This document shows positions 28,090 to 35,495 of a stretch of DNA of 64,000 nucleotides, in pieces. Position numbers and translations under genes: made by a program. Each line of letters opens with the position of its first letter. Positions within the stretch are counted from its first letter, which is position 1. The notes beneath the pieces are model-generated. The model was given only the letters and a program-made list of their open reading frames with translations, did no database searches and was not told the origin of the DNA. The stretch is taken from the NCBI GenBank assembly GCA_963662515.1, contig OY759675.1, positions 4,030,001-4,094,000 of the forward strand, in the 5' to 3' direction. Source of the DNA: JAFGDI01 sp963662515. GTDB lineage: Bacteria > Planctomycetota > Phycisphaerae > Sedimentisphaerales > SM23-30.

Positions 28090-28623
28090 TTGAATGGAGG
28101 CGGCAGCAGTGTCGCCTGTAAACAAGTGAATAGAAGTAAAGCAAGAGAAGACGAGGTTTTTTTGGCACATCGGACCGTGCAGGGAGTGTGTTGTAGTCGC
28201 CTCTGGCCTTTGGCATGGGTATGGACGCCGGGGCTGGGGTTAAATTATGCGACTCGCCCAGAGAGAGAGGGACTGCTTAATATTGGTTTGGTATGGGCCC
28301 ACCCCCGGATCCAGATATGACATTGTGTGCTGCGTTTCAAAACCTCGATAATTTTGGGGTCATTGCGCCCCTGCGACGCCGGGTATATTCGTTTGGACTT
28401 TTCTCACCCCGGGTCGCGTGGCGGGTTCTCGCTGCGATGAGCTGCCGGTCTGGCGGCGTTTCGTGGCGAATTGCCTCTGTGCAGGCTGTCCCGTCCCTCT
28501 GCCTGGCGGCTTTAACTTTGCCGTCAAGCTGTTGCGTTCTGCCGGTTGCCCATTATAAGTGCAGCCGACACAGGATTACTAGGGCCTGCTCGGTTCGACT
28601 GGAACCGGAGGCCCTGTTTTTTT
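28090..28623 (+). ncRNA. Candidate large structured non-coding RNA (about 530 nt)
   Basis: Between AT-rich flanks lies a GC-rich stretch with no convincing protein and a perfect terminator at its end. Many local helices can be seen: AGGCGGC/GTCGCCT (28098-28117, with one G-U pair), AGTCGC (28195-28200) with GCGACT (28249-28254), GGGG/CCCC (28356-28371), a ten-pair helix with one bulge (28373-28383 with 28408-28417), and GGCGGC/GCCGTC (28505-28525). CTCTGG (28201-28206) with CCAGAG (28258-28263) would cross the AGTCGC helix, a pseudoknot or a switch. I do not see the conserved cores of RNase P RNA, tmRNA or SRP RNA. Possible short frames inside (76 and 116 codons) have no ribosome binding site and low-complexity composition. 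The 5' end is uncertain. Confidence 0.6.
28581..28623 (+). terminator. Strong terminator closing the candidate RNA
   Basis: AGGGCCT...AGGCCCT encloses CGGTTC...GAACCG with a short loop, then GTTTTTTT. The T-run is on the + strand only, which fixes the direction of transcription. Confidence 0.92.
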
Positions 28624-28638
28624 GCGCTGCAAAAAGAA

Positions 28639-28862
28639 GGTAGCACAAGCATCCCTGCTTGTGATTGATTTCATTCTATATCATCAATTTCATTCATCTA
28701 TATTTCGCATTCCTATCCATCAGTCAATATTACTAATCTAAGGTAGCACAAGCGTCTCGCTTGTGATCCATTGCACTCCAGCTAACAATTTAACAAATTC
28801 CGATTCTGCATTACAATCTATCACCGGCATTATTAATCTCAAGCAGGGATGCTTGAGCTACC
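28639..28862. repeat. Two copies of a ~120-bp element with GGTAGC...GCTACC ends
   Basis: GGTAGCACAAGC-ATCCCT-GCTTGTGA begins copy one at 28639, and GGTAGCACAAGC-GTCTC-GCTTGTGA begins copy two at 28742. Copy two ends with CTCAAGCAGGGATGCTTGAGCTACC at 28838-28862 (a hairpin again). The middle is AT-rich (TTTCATT, ATTATTAATCTCAA). A third copy lies at 55271-55390 with the same plan. It resembles a MITE or REP pair; no transposase is inside. Confidence 0.8.
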
Positions 28863-29080
28863 TAATCCTCCGCAGTCTGAGTTTTTTCCTTTTCCGCACC
28901 AGTGTTTTCAGGCATCAACTTCAGATAGGTATAGCCAAGCTGGTTAAATATCTCATTTAGCAGCCTGTAATCACCACTGGTATCTTTAATAGTCAGCGTT
29001 ATCGGCTGACCGGAGATAACAATAATATCACAGCGGAACTTATTGTCATATTTATCATTACCGGCAACATAAGACTGCAT
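28862..29080 (-). CDS. Small hypothetical protein or 3' remnant of a gene
   Basis: 72 codons from ATG 29080 to a TAG that overlaps the end of the 120-bp repeat. The frame stays open upstream for another 21 codons without a standard start (stop at about 29142), so the visible protein may be the tail of a decayed gene. The sequence has ordinary composition (IIVISGQPITLTIKDTSGDY ... LNEIFNQLGYTYLKL) and a charged end. The Shine-Dalgarno sequence is weak. No family was recognised. Confidence 0.4.
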   Translation of the reverse strand: MQSYVAGNDKYDNKFRCDIIVISGQPITLTIKDTSGDYRLLNEIFNQLGYTYLKLMPENTGAEKEKTQTAED

Positions 29081-29190
29081 TCCATTGATAATTCCATTCT
29101 CGCCGGTCGAACTTAAAATGCTTTCATTATGTAGATATTCCCGCTAAACTACGGTCTGATAAAATATTACCCGTTATAGGAGTTGCCGCT

Positions 29191-29667
29191 ATGGAGATAA
29201 TTGTAGAACCGATAGCTTATGCCCGCAGTCAGTATAAAAGTCTGGAAAATATGCCGATCCAGCCCAAGGGGTGTTGCGGCGAAGCGGAGATCGAGGTATT
29301 GGCGGAATTTACGCCGGGCTTGAAGGACCTTGAAGGTTTCAGTCATATCTATTTACTGACATTTTTTCATCAATGCAGTCAGAGCAAATTAGTTGTCACA
29401 CCATTTATGGATACGGTCGAACGGGGCGTATTTGCCACCCGCTCTCCGGCCCGGCCTAACCATCTGGGACTCTCGATAGTCAAAATCAAAAGTATCAACA
29501 ACAATATTATCACCATCGAAGGCTGCGACCTGCTGGACGGGACCCCTATAGTCGATATCAAACCGTACATTGAAAACTTCGACCATCCAGAAAACTCAAC
29601 TTCAGGCTGGATGATCCATAGTAAAGATCAGGTATCCGAAAAACGCTCTGATAACAGATTTGTGTGA
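29191..29667 (+). CDS. trmO: tRNA (N6-threonylcarbamoyladenosine37-N6)-methyltransferase TrmO (TsaA-like)
   Basis: A 158-residue protein of the YaeB/TsaA/TrmO family: 'PIAYARSQY', 'LEGFSHIYLLTFFHQ', 'RGVFATRSPARPNHLGLSIV' and 'CDLLDGTPIVDIKPYI' are the conserved blocks, the third forming the S-adenosylmethionine site. It methylates t6A37 in threonine tRNAs. Length is that of the short bacterial/archaeal form without the C-terminal extension of E. coli TrmO. AGGAG lies eight bases before the ATG. The gene converges on mntP, with a gap of two bases. Confidence 0.88.
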   Translation: MEIIVEPIAYARSQYKSLENMPIQPKGCCGEAEIEVLAEFTPGLKDLEGFSHIYLLTFFHQCSQSKLVVTPFMDTVERGVFATRSPARPNHLGLSIVKIKSINNNIITIEGCDLLDGTPIVDIKPYIENFDHPENSTSGWMIHSKDQVSEKRSDNRFV

Positions 29668-29669
29668 AC

Positions 29670-30233
29670 CTAAGCAAAGAACAAGTGTTCCAGTAATATT
29701 TTGGTTCCGATGGCGATTAAAATAAGACCGCCGAATATCTCAAGTTTGTCACCGAAGATATTGCCGAAGAAGTCACCGATATATACGCCGGCTAATGAGG
29801 TAATGAAAGTAACGATGCCGATAATGATAACGGGTAAAACGATAGCCATATTAAGGCATGAAAAAGTTACACCGACTGCCAGGGCATCAATACTGGTGGC
29901 AACAGCCAGAATGAGAAGCACCTTGAGGTTCAATGGGTCAGGCCGTTCCTTATCTTCATCGCCCCACTTTGCCTCATAGATCATCTTACCTCCGATCGCA
30001 GCAAGAATGACAAATGCAACCCAATGGTCATAAGCTCTGACATAATCACTGGCCAGTCGTCCGATCTGCCAGCCGATATATGGCATAAGAGCCTGGAAAC
30101 CGCCAAAGAAAGCGGCAACCCGCATCGCATGGCGTACATGCAATTTATGGATAATCACTCCACTGGAGACGCTCACAGCAAAGGCATCCATAGCCAGTCC
30201 GAGAGCTATAATAAATATCTCAATTATTTGCAT
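29670..30233 (-). CDS. mntP: Manganese efflux pump MntP
   Basis: A 187-residue membrane protein with six helices. Two symmetric halves each carry the family aspartate motif: 'ALGLAMDAFAVSVSSG' in helix 1 and 'AVATSIDALAVGVTFS' in helix 4. This is the MntP/YebN family that exports Mn(II). The usual manganese-responsive leader (yybP-ykoY) was not recognised upstream. The start ATG at 30233 begins directly with the first helix, as in the family. Confidence 0.9.
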   Translation of the reverse strand: MQIIEIFIIALGLAMDAFAVSVSSGVIIHKLHVRHAMRVAAFFGGFQALMPYIGWQIGRLASDYVRAYDHWVAFVILAAIGGKMIYEAKWGDEDKERPDPLNLKVLLILAVATSIDALAVGVTFSCLNMAIVLPVIIIGIVTFITSLAGVYIGDFFGNIFGDKLEIFGGLILIAIGTKILLEHLFFA

Positions 30234-30396
30234 ATCTGCTCACTAACGGGTTAATCTTGTCATAAGGCTCAGATTGTACCTGAGCCAGTCATATTTGCAA
30301 CCCTTGTTTACTGTATTATTGATCCTGCTGCGGAATTTGGCTTGATTTTACACTCACTTTTCTATAGTCTCATTGTGCGGGTATGTAATGTTTCAG

Positions 30397-30486
30397 GTAA
30401 CCGTTCGTGATTACGATTGGCTCAAAATACGATATCACCTGAGACCTGTTCCTGCTTACATCCTTGCATAACCGTAAACGGTTAGT
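30397..30486. repeat. GTAACCGTTC foldback element (third locus)
   Basis: GGTAACCGTTCGTGATTACG at the left and ATAACCGTAAACGGTTAGTA at the right share the ends of the elements at 9979 and 11681. The right end is itself a short palindrome (AACCGTAAACGGTT). It occupies most of the gap between mntP and the DUF3307 gene. Confidence 0.6.
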
Positions 30487-30538
30487 AAGTATTAATGTTG
30501 GCAATATCTATGGAGAAGCTGATTTTGGCTACTATATT

Positions 30539-31288
30539 ATGTCTAATGCAATAATAATGTTCATCTATTTTTATCTGGGTCATTTAATTGGTGACATACT
30601 ACTTCAAGGCAAGCACCTGGCCAAAAGTAAGGGTCAGGAGTTTGGCAGCCAGATACTACACTCGGTAGTATCTACTATGGGTTCGGTATTATGCTATTGG
30701 GTGTGCGACCCTGGATTCTGGCTGGTATATTTTGCATTATTTGTAGGCCATGTCTTTATAGATGAGATAAAATGCAAGCTGGACAGGTATAACAGCAGTT
30801 TGAAATTACTGGTCATCGACCAGGTAGTGCATCTGGTATTTATTGGTTTGTTATGTGTAGCCGTCTGGTACCAGAATATAATAAAGCCGGAGTTTAGTTA
30901 TAGTCCATTTTTTGAGAGTTTAAGCACTCAAGTAGCTGTAAATGCTGCCCTTATACTGTCTGGAGGTATATTAGCGGTTCAGTTTGGCAGTAATTTAATA
31001 CAAAAGGCTATGGCAAAATATGTCGATAGAGGTGAGGAAGCCTGTGACAAAATAAGCCAGAATACCAGTGGTAAAGTCATAGGCAAACTAGAGAGAAGTA
31101 TAGCTTATTTACTGATCATTTCTGGAAATACAGTAGTAGTTGGATTGCTGTTTTTGGCAAAATCTATCCTCAAATTTGACGAAATTAAGCATACAAAACA
31201 AGCAGAATATATTATAATTGGCAGTTTAATGAGTTTCGGCTGGGCGATCGCCCTGGGCCTGTTGGTCCGATATTTAATAACACAATAA
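30539..31288 (+). CDS. DUF3307 family membrane protein
   Basis: A 249-residue protein with six or seven hydrophobic segments. The N-terminal half has 'GHLIGDILLQGKHLAKSKG', 'LHSVVSTMGSVLCYW' and 'VGHVFIDEIKCKLDRY', the conserved His/Asp pattern of DUF3307 proteins. The function of that family is not established. I start at ATG 30539, just before the first membrane helix. An upstream in-frame ATG at 30464 would run through the GTAACC repeat and is unlikely. A strong Shine-Dalgarno sequence is lacking. The DegT aminotransferase gene follows 27 bases later. Confidence 0.75.
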   Translation: MSNAIIMFIYFYLGHLIGDILLQGKHLAKSKGQEFGSQILHSVVSTMGSVLCYWVCDPGFWLVYFALFVGHVFIDEIKCKLDRYNSSLKLLVIDQVVHLVFIGLLCVAVWYQNIIKPEFSYSPFFESLSTQVAVNAALILSGGILAVQFGSNLIQKAMAKYVDRGEEACDKISQNTSGKVIGKLERSIAYLLIISGNTVVVGLLFLAKSILKFDEIKHTKQAEYIIIGSLMSFGWAIALGLLVRYLITQ

Positions 31289-31315
31289 AAAACAGTAATA
31301 AGATAAGAGAAGAAA

Positions 31316-32452
31316 ATGGAAAGCAAAAGGAATATAGGTCTGTCGTCACAAGATATAACACAAGCAGAAATAGATGCGGTGGTATCAGTGATGAAGTCGA
31401 GTCATTTGAGCCTGGGCCCAACAGGTCCGGCTTTTGAAAAGGCTTTTGCCGAATATATTGGACGAAAACATGCAATAGCGGTGAACTCAGGCACCAGTGC
31501 ATTGTTTATGCTGGCGGAGGCTTATGGCCTGGGGCCGGGCGATGAGGTAATAACCACGCCGTTCAGTTTTATAGCGACCTCAAATATAATATTAATGACT
31601 GGTGCAAAGCCGGTGTTTGTTGATATAGATCCGGTATCGTACAATCTGACAGCAGAGTCGATCGAGTCGAAGATAAGCAGTAAGACCAAGGCGATAATTC
31701 CGGTGGAAGTATTTGGCAATCCGATCCATCTGGACGAGATAGCAGATATGGCCAAACGGCGTGGACTGATCTGCATAGAAGATTCGTGTGAAGCATTGGG
31801 CAGTATAGTCAATGGCCGCAAGTCAGGCACACTGGGTGATTCATGTGCATTTGCGTTTTATCCGAACAAGCAGATGACCACAGGAGAAGGCGGAATAATC
31901 CTGACCGATGATGATAAGATAGCGAGTATCTGCCGGTCATTGCGTAATCAGGGTCGTGCAGATGGAGCCGGCTGGCTGGCCCATGCGCGTCTGGGATACA
32001 ACTATCGTCTGAGCGATATTAATTCAGCCCTTGGCCTGGTGCAGATAGGCCGCATAGAAGAATTCATAGCTAAGCGGGAGCGAGTAGCCCAGATGTATAT
32101 GGAGCTGCTGGGCGATGAGAAACGGTTGCATTTACCTGTGATAGATGCTTCGTGTCGGATGAGCTGGTTTGTGTTTGTAATAAGGCTGGAGGACAGCTAT
32201 AGCCGGGCTGATCGAGACGGCATCATGCAGATGCTGCGAGATAACGGCATAGGCTGTAACAATTATTTCTCTCCGATCCATCTACAGCCATTCATGCAGG
32301 AGAAGTTCGGCACCAAGCCGGGCGATTTCCCGATCACAGAGCATATTTCAGACCGCACTATCGCCCTGCCGTTCCATAACAATCTGCCCGAAGCCGACAT
32401 CGAATTTGTCTGCAACAAACTGCGTGTGGCGATGGACAAGGTTAAAGGGTAA
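31316..32452 (+). CDS. DegT/DnrJ/EryC1/StrS family PLP-dependent sugar aminotransferase
   Basis: A 378-residue fold-type I aminotransferase. 'AVNSGTSALFML' binds the cofactor phosphate, 'EDSCEALGS' supplies the pyridine-nitrogen aspartate, and FYPNKQMTTGEGG contains the Schiff-base lysine (Lys185). 'GYNYRLSDINSALGL' and 'NYFSPIHLQPF' are the usual C-terminal motifs. It should aminate a nucleotide-linked keto-sugar for surface glycan synthesis, or act on a similar substrate. No other sugar-nucleotide gene is adjacent. The Maf-type glycosyltransferase at 8-10 kb could use such a sugar; that link is speculative. AAGAGAAG precedes the ATG. Confidence 0.88.
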   Translation: MESKRNIGLSSQDITQAEIDAVVSVMKSSHLSLGPTGPAFEKAFAEYIGRKHAIAVNSGTSALFMLAEAYGLGPGDEVITTPFSFIATSNIILMTGAKPVFVDIDPVSYNLTAESIESKISSKTKAIIPVEVFGNPIHLDEIADMAKRRGLICIEDSCEALGSIVNGRKSGTLGDSCAFAFYPNKQMTTGEGGIILTDDDKIASICRSLRNQGRADGAGWLAHARLGYNYRLSDINSALGLVQIGRIEEFIAKRERVAQMYMELLGDEKRLHLPVIDASCRMSWFVFVIRLEDSYSRADRDGIMQMLRDNGIGCNNYFSPIHLQPFMQEKFGTKPGDFPITEHISDRTIALPFHNNLPEADIEFVCNKLRVAMDKVKG

Positions 32453-32497
32453 ACCTGGTAATGCTGAGCAGAATGAGATCCCGATGAACATCGGGAT

Positions 32498-32634
32498 CTC
32501 GGCCAATAAACGCCCAGGATAACAAAATGGTGGCTGAAATAAAAAAAGGGAAAGACCGGTTTCTTATTGGTATTTTTTGGAATTTATGAATTTGGAATGA
32601 ATTAATATGCCGAGCTGGGGCTCGGCGTTCCCAG
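32498..32634 (+). repeat. Left 137-bp direct repeat of the RAYT unit
   Basis: Starts CTCGGCCAATAAACGCCCAG and ends with the hairpin CCGAGCTGGGGCTCGG-CGTTCCCAG. Just before it lies another palindrome, GATCCCGATGAACATCGGGATC. Confidence 0.92.
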
Positions 32635-32649
32635 GGAGAGAAATTACTC

Positions 32650-33300
32650 ATGGGCAAGGTTGAAATAAGTAAAGATATGCCTCGCGGCTGGTATAGTCGA
32701 GGCTACCTTCCTCATCGCGATCGCCCTGGATTACTTCAAGCTATCAGCTACAGATTGGCCGACAGTCTGCCGGCGGATGTTTTAGCCAACATCAAAACGA
32801 AATTGCATTCACTTCCCACTATCGAGCAAGATAATCAGCAACGAGTTATTTTGGAAGAGTGGCTTGATAAAGGGTATGGCTCATGCATATTAAGAAATCC
32901 GGAAGTAGCTGAGTGTGTTGTTGACACATGGCGAAAGTTTGACGGCGAAAGATACGACTTGATCGCCTGGGTGGTAATGCCCAACCATGTCCATGTACTG
33001 ATACGGGCTTATGATGGTCAATCACTTGGAAAAATTGTTCAGTCGTGGAAAAGTTTCACCGGACGGAAATTTTCAGCTCTTACCGAAAAAGACTCTGTAA
33101 ATGGCATCTGGATGCGAGAATATTGGGATAGATATATCCGCAGCGAAAAACACTTTGTTTTGGCAATTGACTACATTCATCAAAACCCAGTAAACGCCGG
33201 TCTGGTCAGCCACGCTCAAGACTGGCAATGGAGCAGTGCCGCAGCATACTCCCCCCTGGGAACGCCGAGCCCCAGCTCGGCCAATAAACGCCCAGGATAA
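32650..33300 (+). CDS. REP-associated tyrosine transposase (RAYT, Y1/HUH family)
   Basis: A 216-residue Y1 transposase. The metal-binding HUH motif is MPNHVHVLI (His113, His115) and the nucleophile is Tyr175 in DYIHQNPV, followed by AGLV, the standard RAYT order. Trp-rich 'WMREYWDRYIRSEKH' lies between. It nicks and rejoins single-stranded REP hairpins. The last 15 residues (PLGTPSPSSANKRPG) are encoded by a REP hairpin and the start of the right repeat, so the natural C-terminus has been replaced or extended by repeat DNA. GGGAGAG lies upstream of ATG 32650; ATG 32677 (MPRGWYSRGY) is a possible alternative. Confidence 0.9.
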   Translation: MGKVEISKDMPRGWYSRGYLPHRDRPGLLQAISYRLADSLPADVLANIKTKLHSLPTIEQDNQQRVILEEWLDKGYGSCILRNPEVAECVVDTWRKFDGERYDLIAWVVMPNHVHVLIRAYDGQSLGKIVQSWKSFTGRKFSALTEKDSVNGIWMREYWDRYIRSEKHFVLAIDYIHQNPVNAGLVSHAQDWQWSSAAAYSPLGTPSPSSANKRPG

Positions 33301-33412
33301 CAAAATGGTGGCTGAAATAAAAAATGGGAAAGACCGGTTTCTTATTGGTATTTTTTGGAATTTATGAATTTGGAATGAATTAATATGCCGAGCTGGGGCT
33401 CGGCGTTCCCAG
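33276..33412 (+). repeat. Right 137-bp direct repeat of the RAYT unit
   Basis: Identical to 32498-32634 except one base, with no length change. It overlaps the last 25 bases of the transposase gene and runs directly into the terminator at 33413. Confidence 0.92.
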
Positions 33413-33457
33413 AAAAAAAAGCTCCGCCAGCTTGTTACGGCTGACAGAGCTTTTTTT
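33413..33457 (-). terminator. Bidirectional terminator after the glutamate synthase gene
   Basis: AAAAAAAAGCTC and GAGCTTTTTTT enclose an inner CAGC...GCTG helix. The outer A/T tracts work in both directions. It lies 23 bases past the stop of the minus-strand synthase gene and also shields it from the RAYT unit. Confidence 0.85.
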
Positions 33458-33480
33458 AATTATAGAGAGGAAAGACTTGC

Positions 33481-35118
33481 TTACTTCTTGAGAATGGCGA
33501 TGGCCTTTTCGTTCTGAGATTCGGTCATATAGGCAATGCCGGTCTCTGCTGCGGTTTCGCGGTTAGCGGCCATGAGGTCATCGCGTGTTATCTCGGAGAG
33601 ATTGAACTTGCGAGCGCCGGCCATAAACTGCTGTAAACCGGCAGCTAGTTTATCAGCGTAGCCGGCCATAGCAACAGCGCCGTATGGGATGTTAGCCATT
33701 TCTTTTGCGCCAACTTTCTTTTTGACAGATTCCCAGGCACAGAAGATCTCTTCTGGAGCAGAGCCGATCTGACTTACAGAAGCCGGGAGAGTTTCCCAGT
33801 GGCCATTAAGTTCAGCGCGTTTCTCAGGCTTGAAAACACCTTCGATATTACTGCCCAGGTATCCAGGTATCATCGGGGCGCGTCCCATACATACCATCTT
33901 GGTATAAGGAGCACATAGAGCGATAGCCTTGAACAAATGATCCTCACGGGCAAAACCGCCAGCCAGAGAAATATCTGGCACATTATAACCGGCGAGCTTG
34001 AGAATATTGCAATATTCATAGGTCTTAGCATGTAAATGCAGGCTTGGCACACCCCAATGTTCCATCATATTCCATGGGCTCATGCCGGTACCACCACCAG
34101 CACCGTCAATAGTGAGCAAGTCGAGCTTGGTCTCGGCTGCAAATTTCAGACTCATAGCAAGAGCTTCCATGCCGTAAGCACCAGTCTTGAGCGATATGCG
34201 TTTGAAGCCTAATTTACGCAGTCCGGCTACAGCCTTGACAAAATCATCATGCAGGGCATCGGTATTATCTATGTTGGTCGCACCCAGACGACTATGGCGG
34301 GCAAATGCCTTGATCGCCTTATTCTTATAAGCAGCTTCCACAGCCTTCTCATACGGATCCGGATCAACGACATAACCACGATCTTTGAGGAACTTGGCAT
34401 ACTCGATGTCGGTTACCTGTATCTCACCACCGATATCTTTGGCACCCTGTCCCCACTTTAGTTCCAGAATTACCTTATCACCATACTTATCTATGATATA
34501 CTGAGCAACACCATTGCGGGTGTCTTCGACATTCATCTGGACGATAATAGCACCATATCCATCGTAATACTTAAGGAACAGGTCTATACGGCGTTCGAGT
34601 TCAGGAGCAGAAGTGATCTTGCCATTCTTCATAACCGATTTTTTGTCAACGCCGACAACATTTTCGCCGATAACGATCGGAATACCGGCCAGAGCAGCGC
34701 CAACAGCAAAGCTGGGCCAATATTTAGCGGCGATAAAGGTCGAACCCAAAGCACCGGTCATAATTGGCAGGCGGCACTTGGTCTTGATCTCATTACCAAA
34801 GCTGGTCTGAACATTAACATTAGGGAAAATACAGTCATCAGGGTCATTGGTCATGCCTTTTCCGAGTCCCTGAGCACCGTAGGCATAGCCCTGAATACGC
34901 AGTGCATGATAGCCCACGCCTTCGGCAACGATATTAGATGAGCCGGCGGTTATCTCGCCAAAATTACGGGGGTAGATGACCTTACGGCCAACCAGCGAAC
35001 TCATCCAGGTCTCACACTTACCTGCACAACTACTCATACACAGTGTGCAAAGCCCTGACTCACAGGGATTACCACGATTAACTGTGCCCAAAGCATCATT
35101 TTGCTTTACCAGATTCAT
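33481..35118 (-). CDS. FMN-binding glutamate synthase family protein (GltB-type)
   Basis: A 545-residue protein of the glutamate synthase central/FMN domain family. The N-terminus has a cysteine cluster (C-x4-C-x2-C-x3-C-x3-C in CESGLCTLCMSSCAGKC) suited to an iron-sulfur centre. The barrel domain contains 'IVIGENVVGVDKKS', 'LELKWGQGAKDIGGEI' and 'LTIDGAGGGTGMSPWNMMEHWG', typical FMN and substrate loops. There is no glutaminase domain, as in archaeal-type and stand-alone GltB proteins, so ammonia or a separate amidotransferase would supply nitrogen. ATG 35118 follows AAGGAG by about ten bases; an upstream TTG is rejected. It is divergent from the NrpR-type regulator with a 14-bp palindrome between. 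Confidence 0.87.
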   Translation of the reverse strand: MNLVKQNDALGTVNRGNPCESGLCTLCMSSCAGKCETWMSSLVGRKVIYPRNFGEITAGSSNIVAEGVGYHALRIQGYAYGAQGLGKGMTNDPDDCIFPNVNVQTSFGNEIKTKCRLPIMTGALGSTFIAAKYWPSFAVGAALAGIPIVIGENVVGVDKKSVMKNGKITSAPELERRIDLFLKYYDGYGAIIVQMNVEDTRNGVAQYIIDKYGDKVILELKWGQGAKDIGGEIQVTDIEYAKFLKDRGYVVDPDPYEKAVEAAYKNKAIKAFARHSRLGATNIDNTDALHDDFVKAVAGLRKLGFKRISLKTGAYGMEALAMSLKFAAETKLDLLTIDGAGGGTGMSPWNMMEHWGVPSLHLHAKTYEYCNILKLAGYNVPDISLAGGFAREDHLFKAIALCAPYTKMVCMGRAPMIPGYLGSNIEGVFKPEKRAELNGHWETLPASVSQIGSAPEEIFCAWESVKKKVGAKEMANIPYGAVAMAGYADKLAAGLQQFMAGARKFNLSEITRDDLMAANRETAAETGIAYMTESQNEKAIAILKK

Positions 35119-35186
35119 CGATAATATCTCCTTCAAAAAGAAATTAAACCAAAAACTTTATTCTACTACAAAATAACAATAAATAA

Positions 35187-35202
35187 CGGAAATCGATTTC
35201 CG
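35187..35202. promoter_or_regulatory. Probable NrpR operator (GGAA-N6-TTCC)
   Basis: CGGAAATCGATTTCCG is a perfect 16-base palindrome whose core GGAA-ATCGAT-TTCC fits the operator consensus described for methanogen NrpR (GGAA-N6-TTCC). It lies 69 bases upstream of the glutamate synthase ATG and about 290 bases upstream of nrpR. The rest of the divergent region (35119-35495) is AT-rich; I cannot fix the promoter elements with confidence. Confidence 0.75.
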
Positions 35203-35495
35203 CGTAATTTCAAAACTAACAAGAATGTGATTCTCAATATACCCATTTATGGCAGTAATTGCAACAGTGAGCTAAACTGCGGCCAGGCCGAAACACACAA
35301 GAAAGCTGCCTTTGTGGCACTATTACCACAAAACATTCTTTTACTATTGACTAAAAGAGTTGGTACTGATAGAAATATAGTATGTAAGGCGACTCAATGC
35401 CCGTGCAAACAAAGTTAATCCCCCGCGGTTAACGGCAATTATGCCGGGAAAAAAATTAAAAAAAAGATCATTTACATATCAAAATCAGGACAGAC

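Larger units (their letters stand above)
32498..33412. mobile_element. REP-associated transposase unit bounded by 137-bp direct repeats
   Basis: The sequences 32498-32634 and 33276-33412 are 137 bases each, in the same orientation, with one mismatch (AAAAAAAGGG versus AAAAAATGGG). Each contains CCGAGCTGGGGCTCGG, a REP-type hairpin followed by GCGTTCCC. Between them lies the transposase gene. A further inverted hairpin, GGGAACGCCGAGCCCCAGC, overlaps its 3' end. The arrangement is that of a RAYT with its cognate REP sequences. Confidence 0.88.

Noticed and set aside
28090..28623. RNase P RNA, tmRNA or SRP RNA
   Set aside because: The conserved cores (GAGGAAAGTCCGG, the tmRNA ends, the SRP GGAAG loop region) were not found on either strand.
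28090..28643. Two overlapping + strand open frames (76 and 116 codons)
   Set aside because: No Shine-Dalgarno sequence, unnatural composition rich in Cys, Arg and Trp, and strong RNA secondary structure instead.
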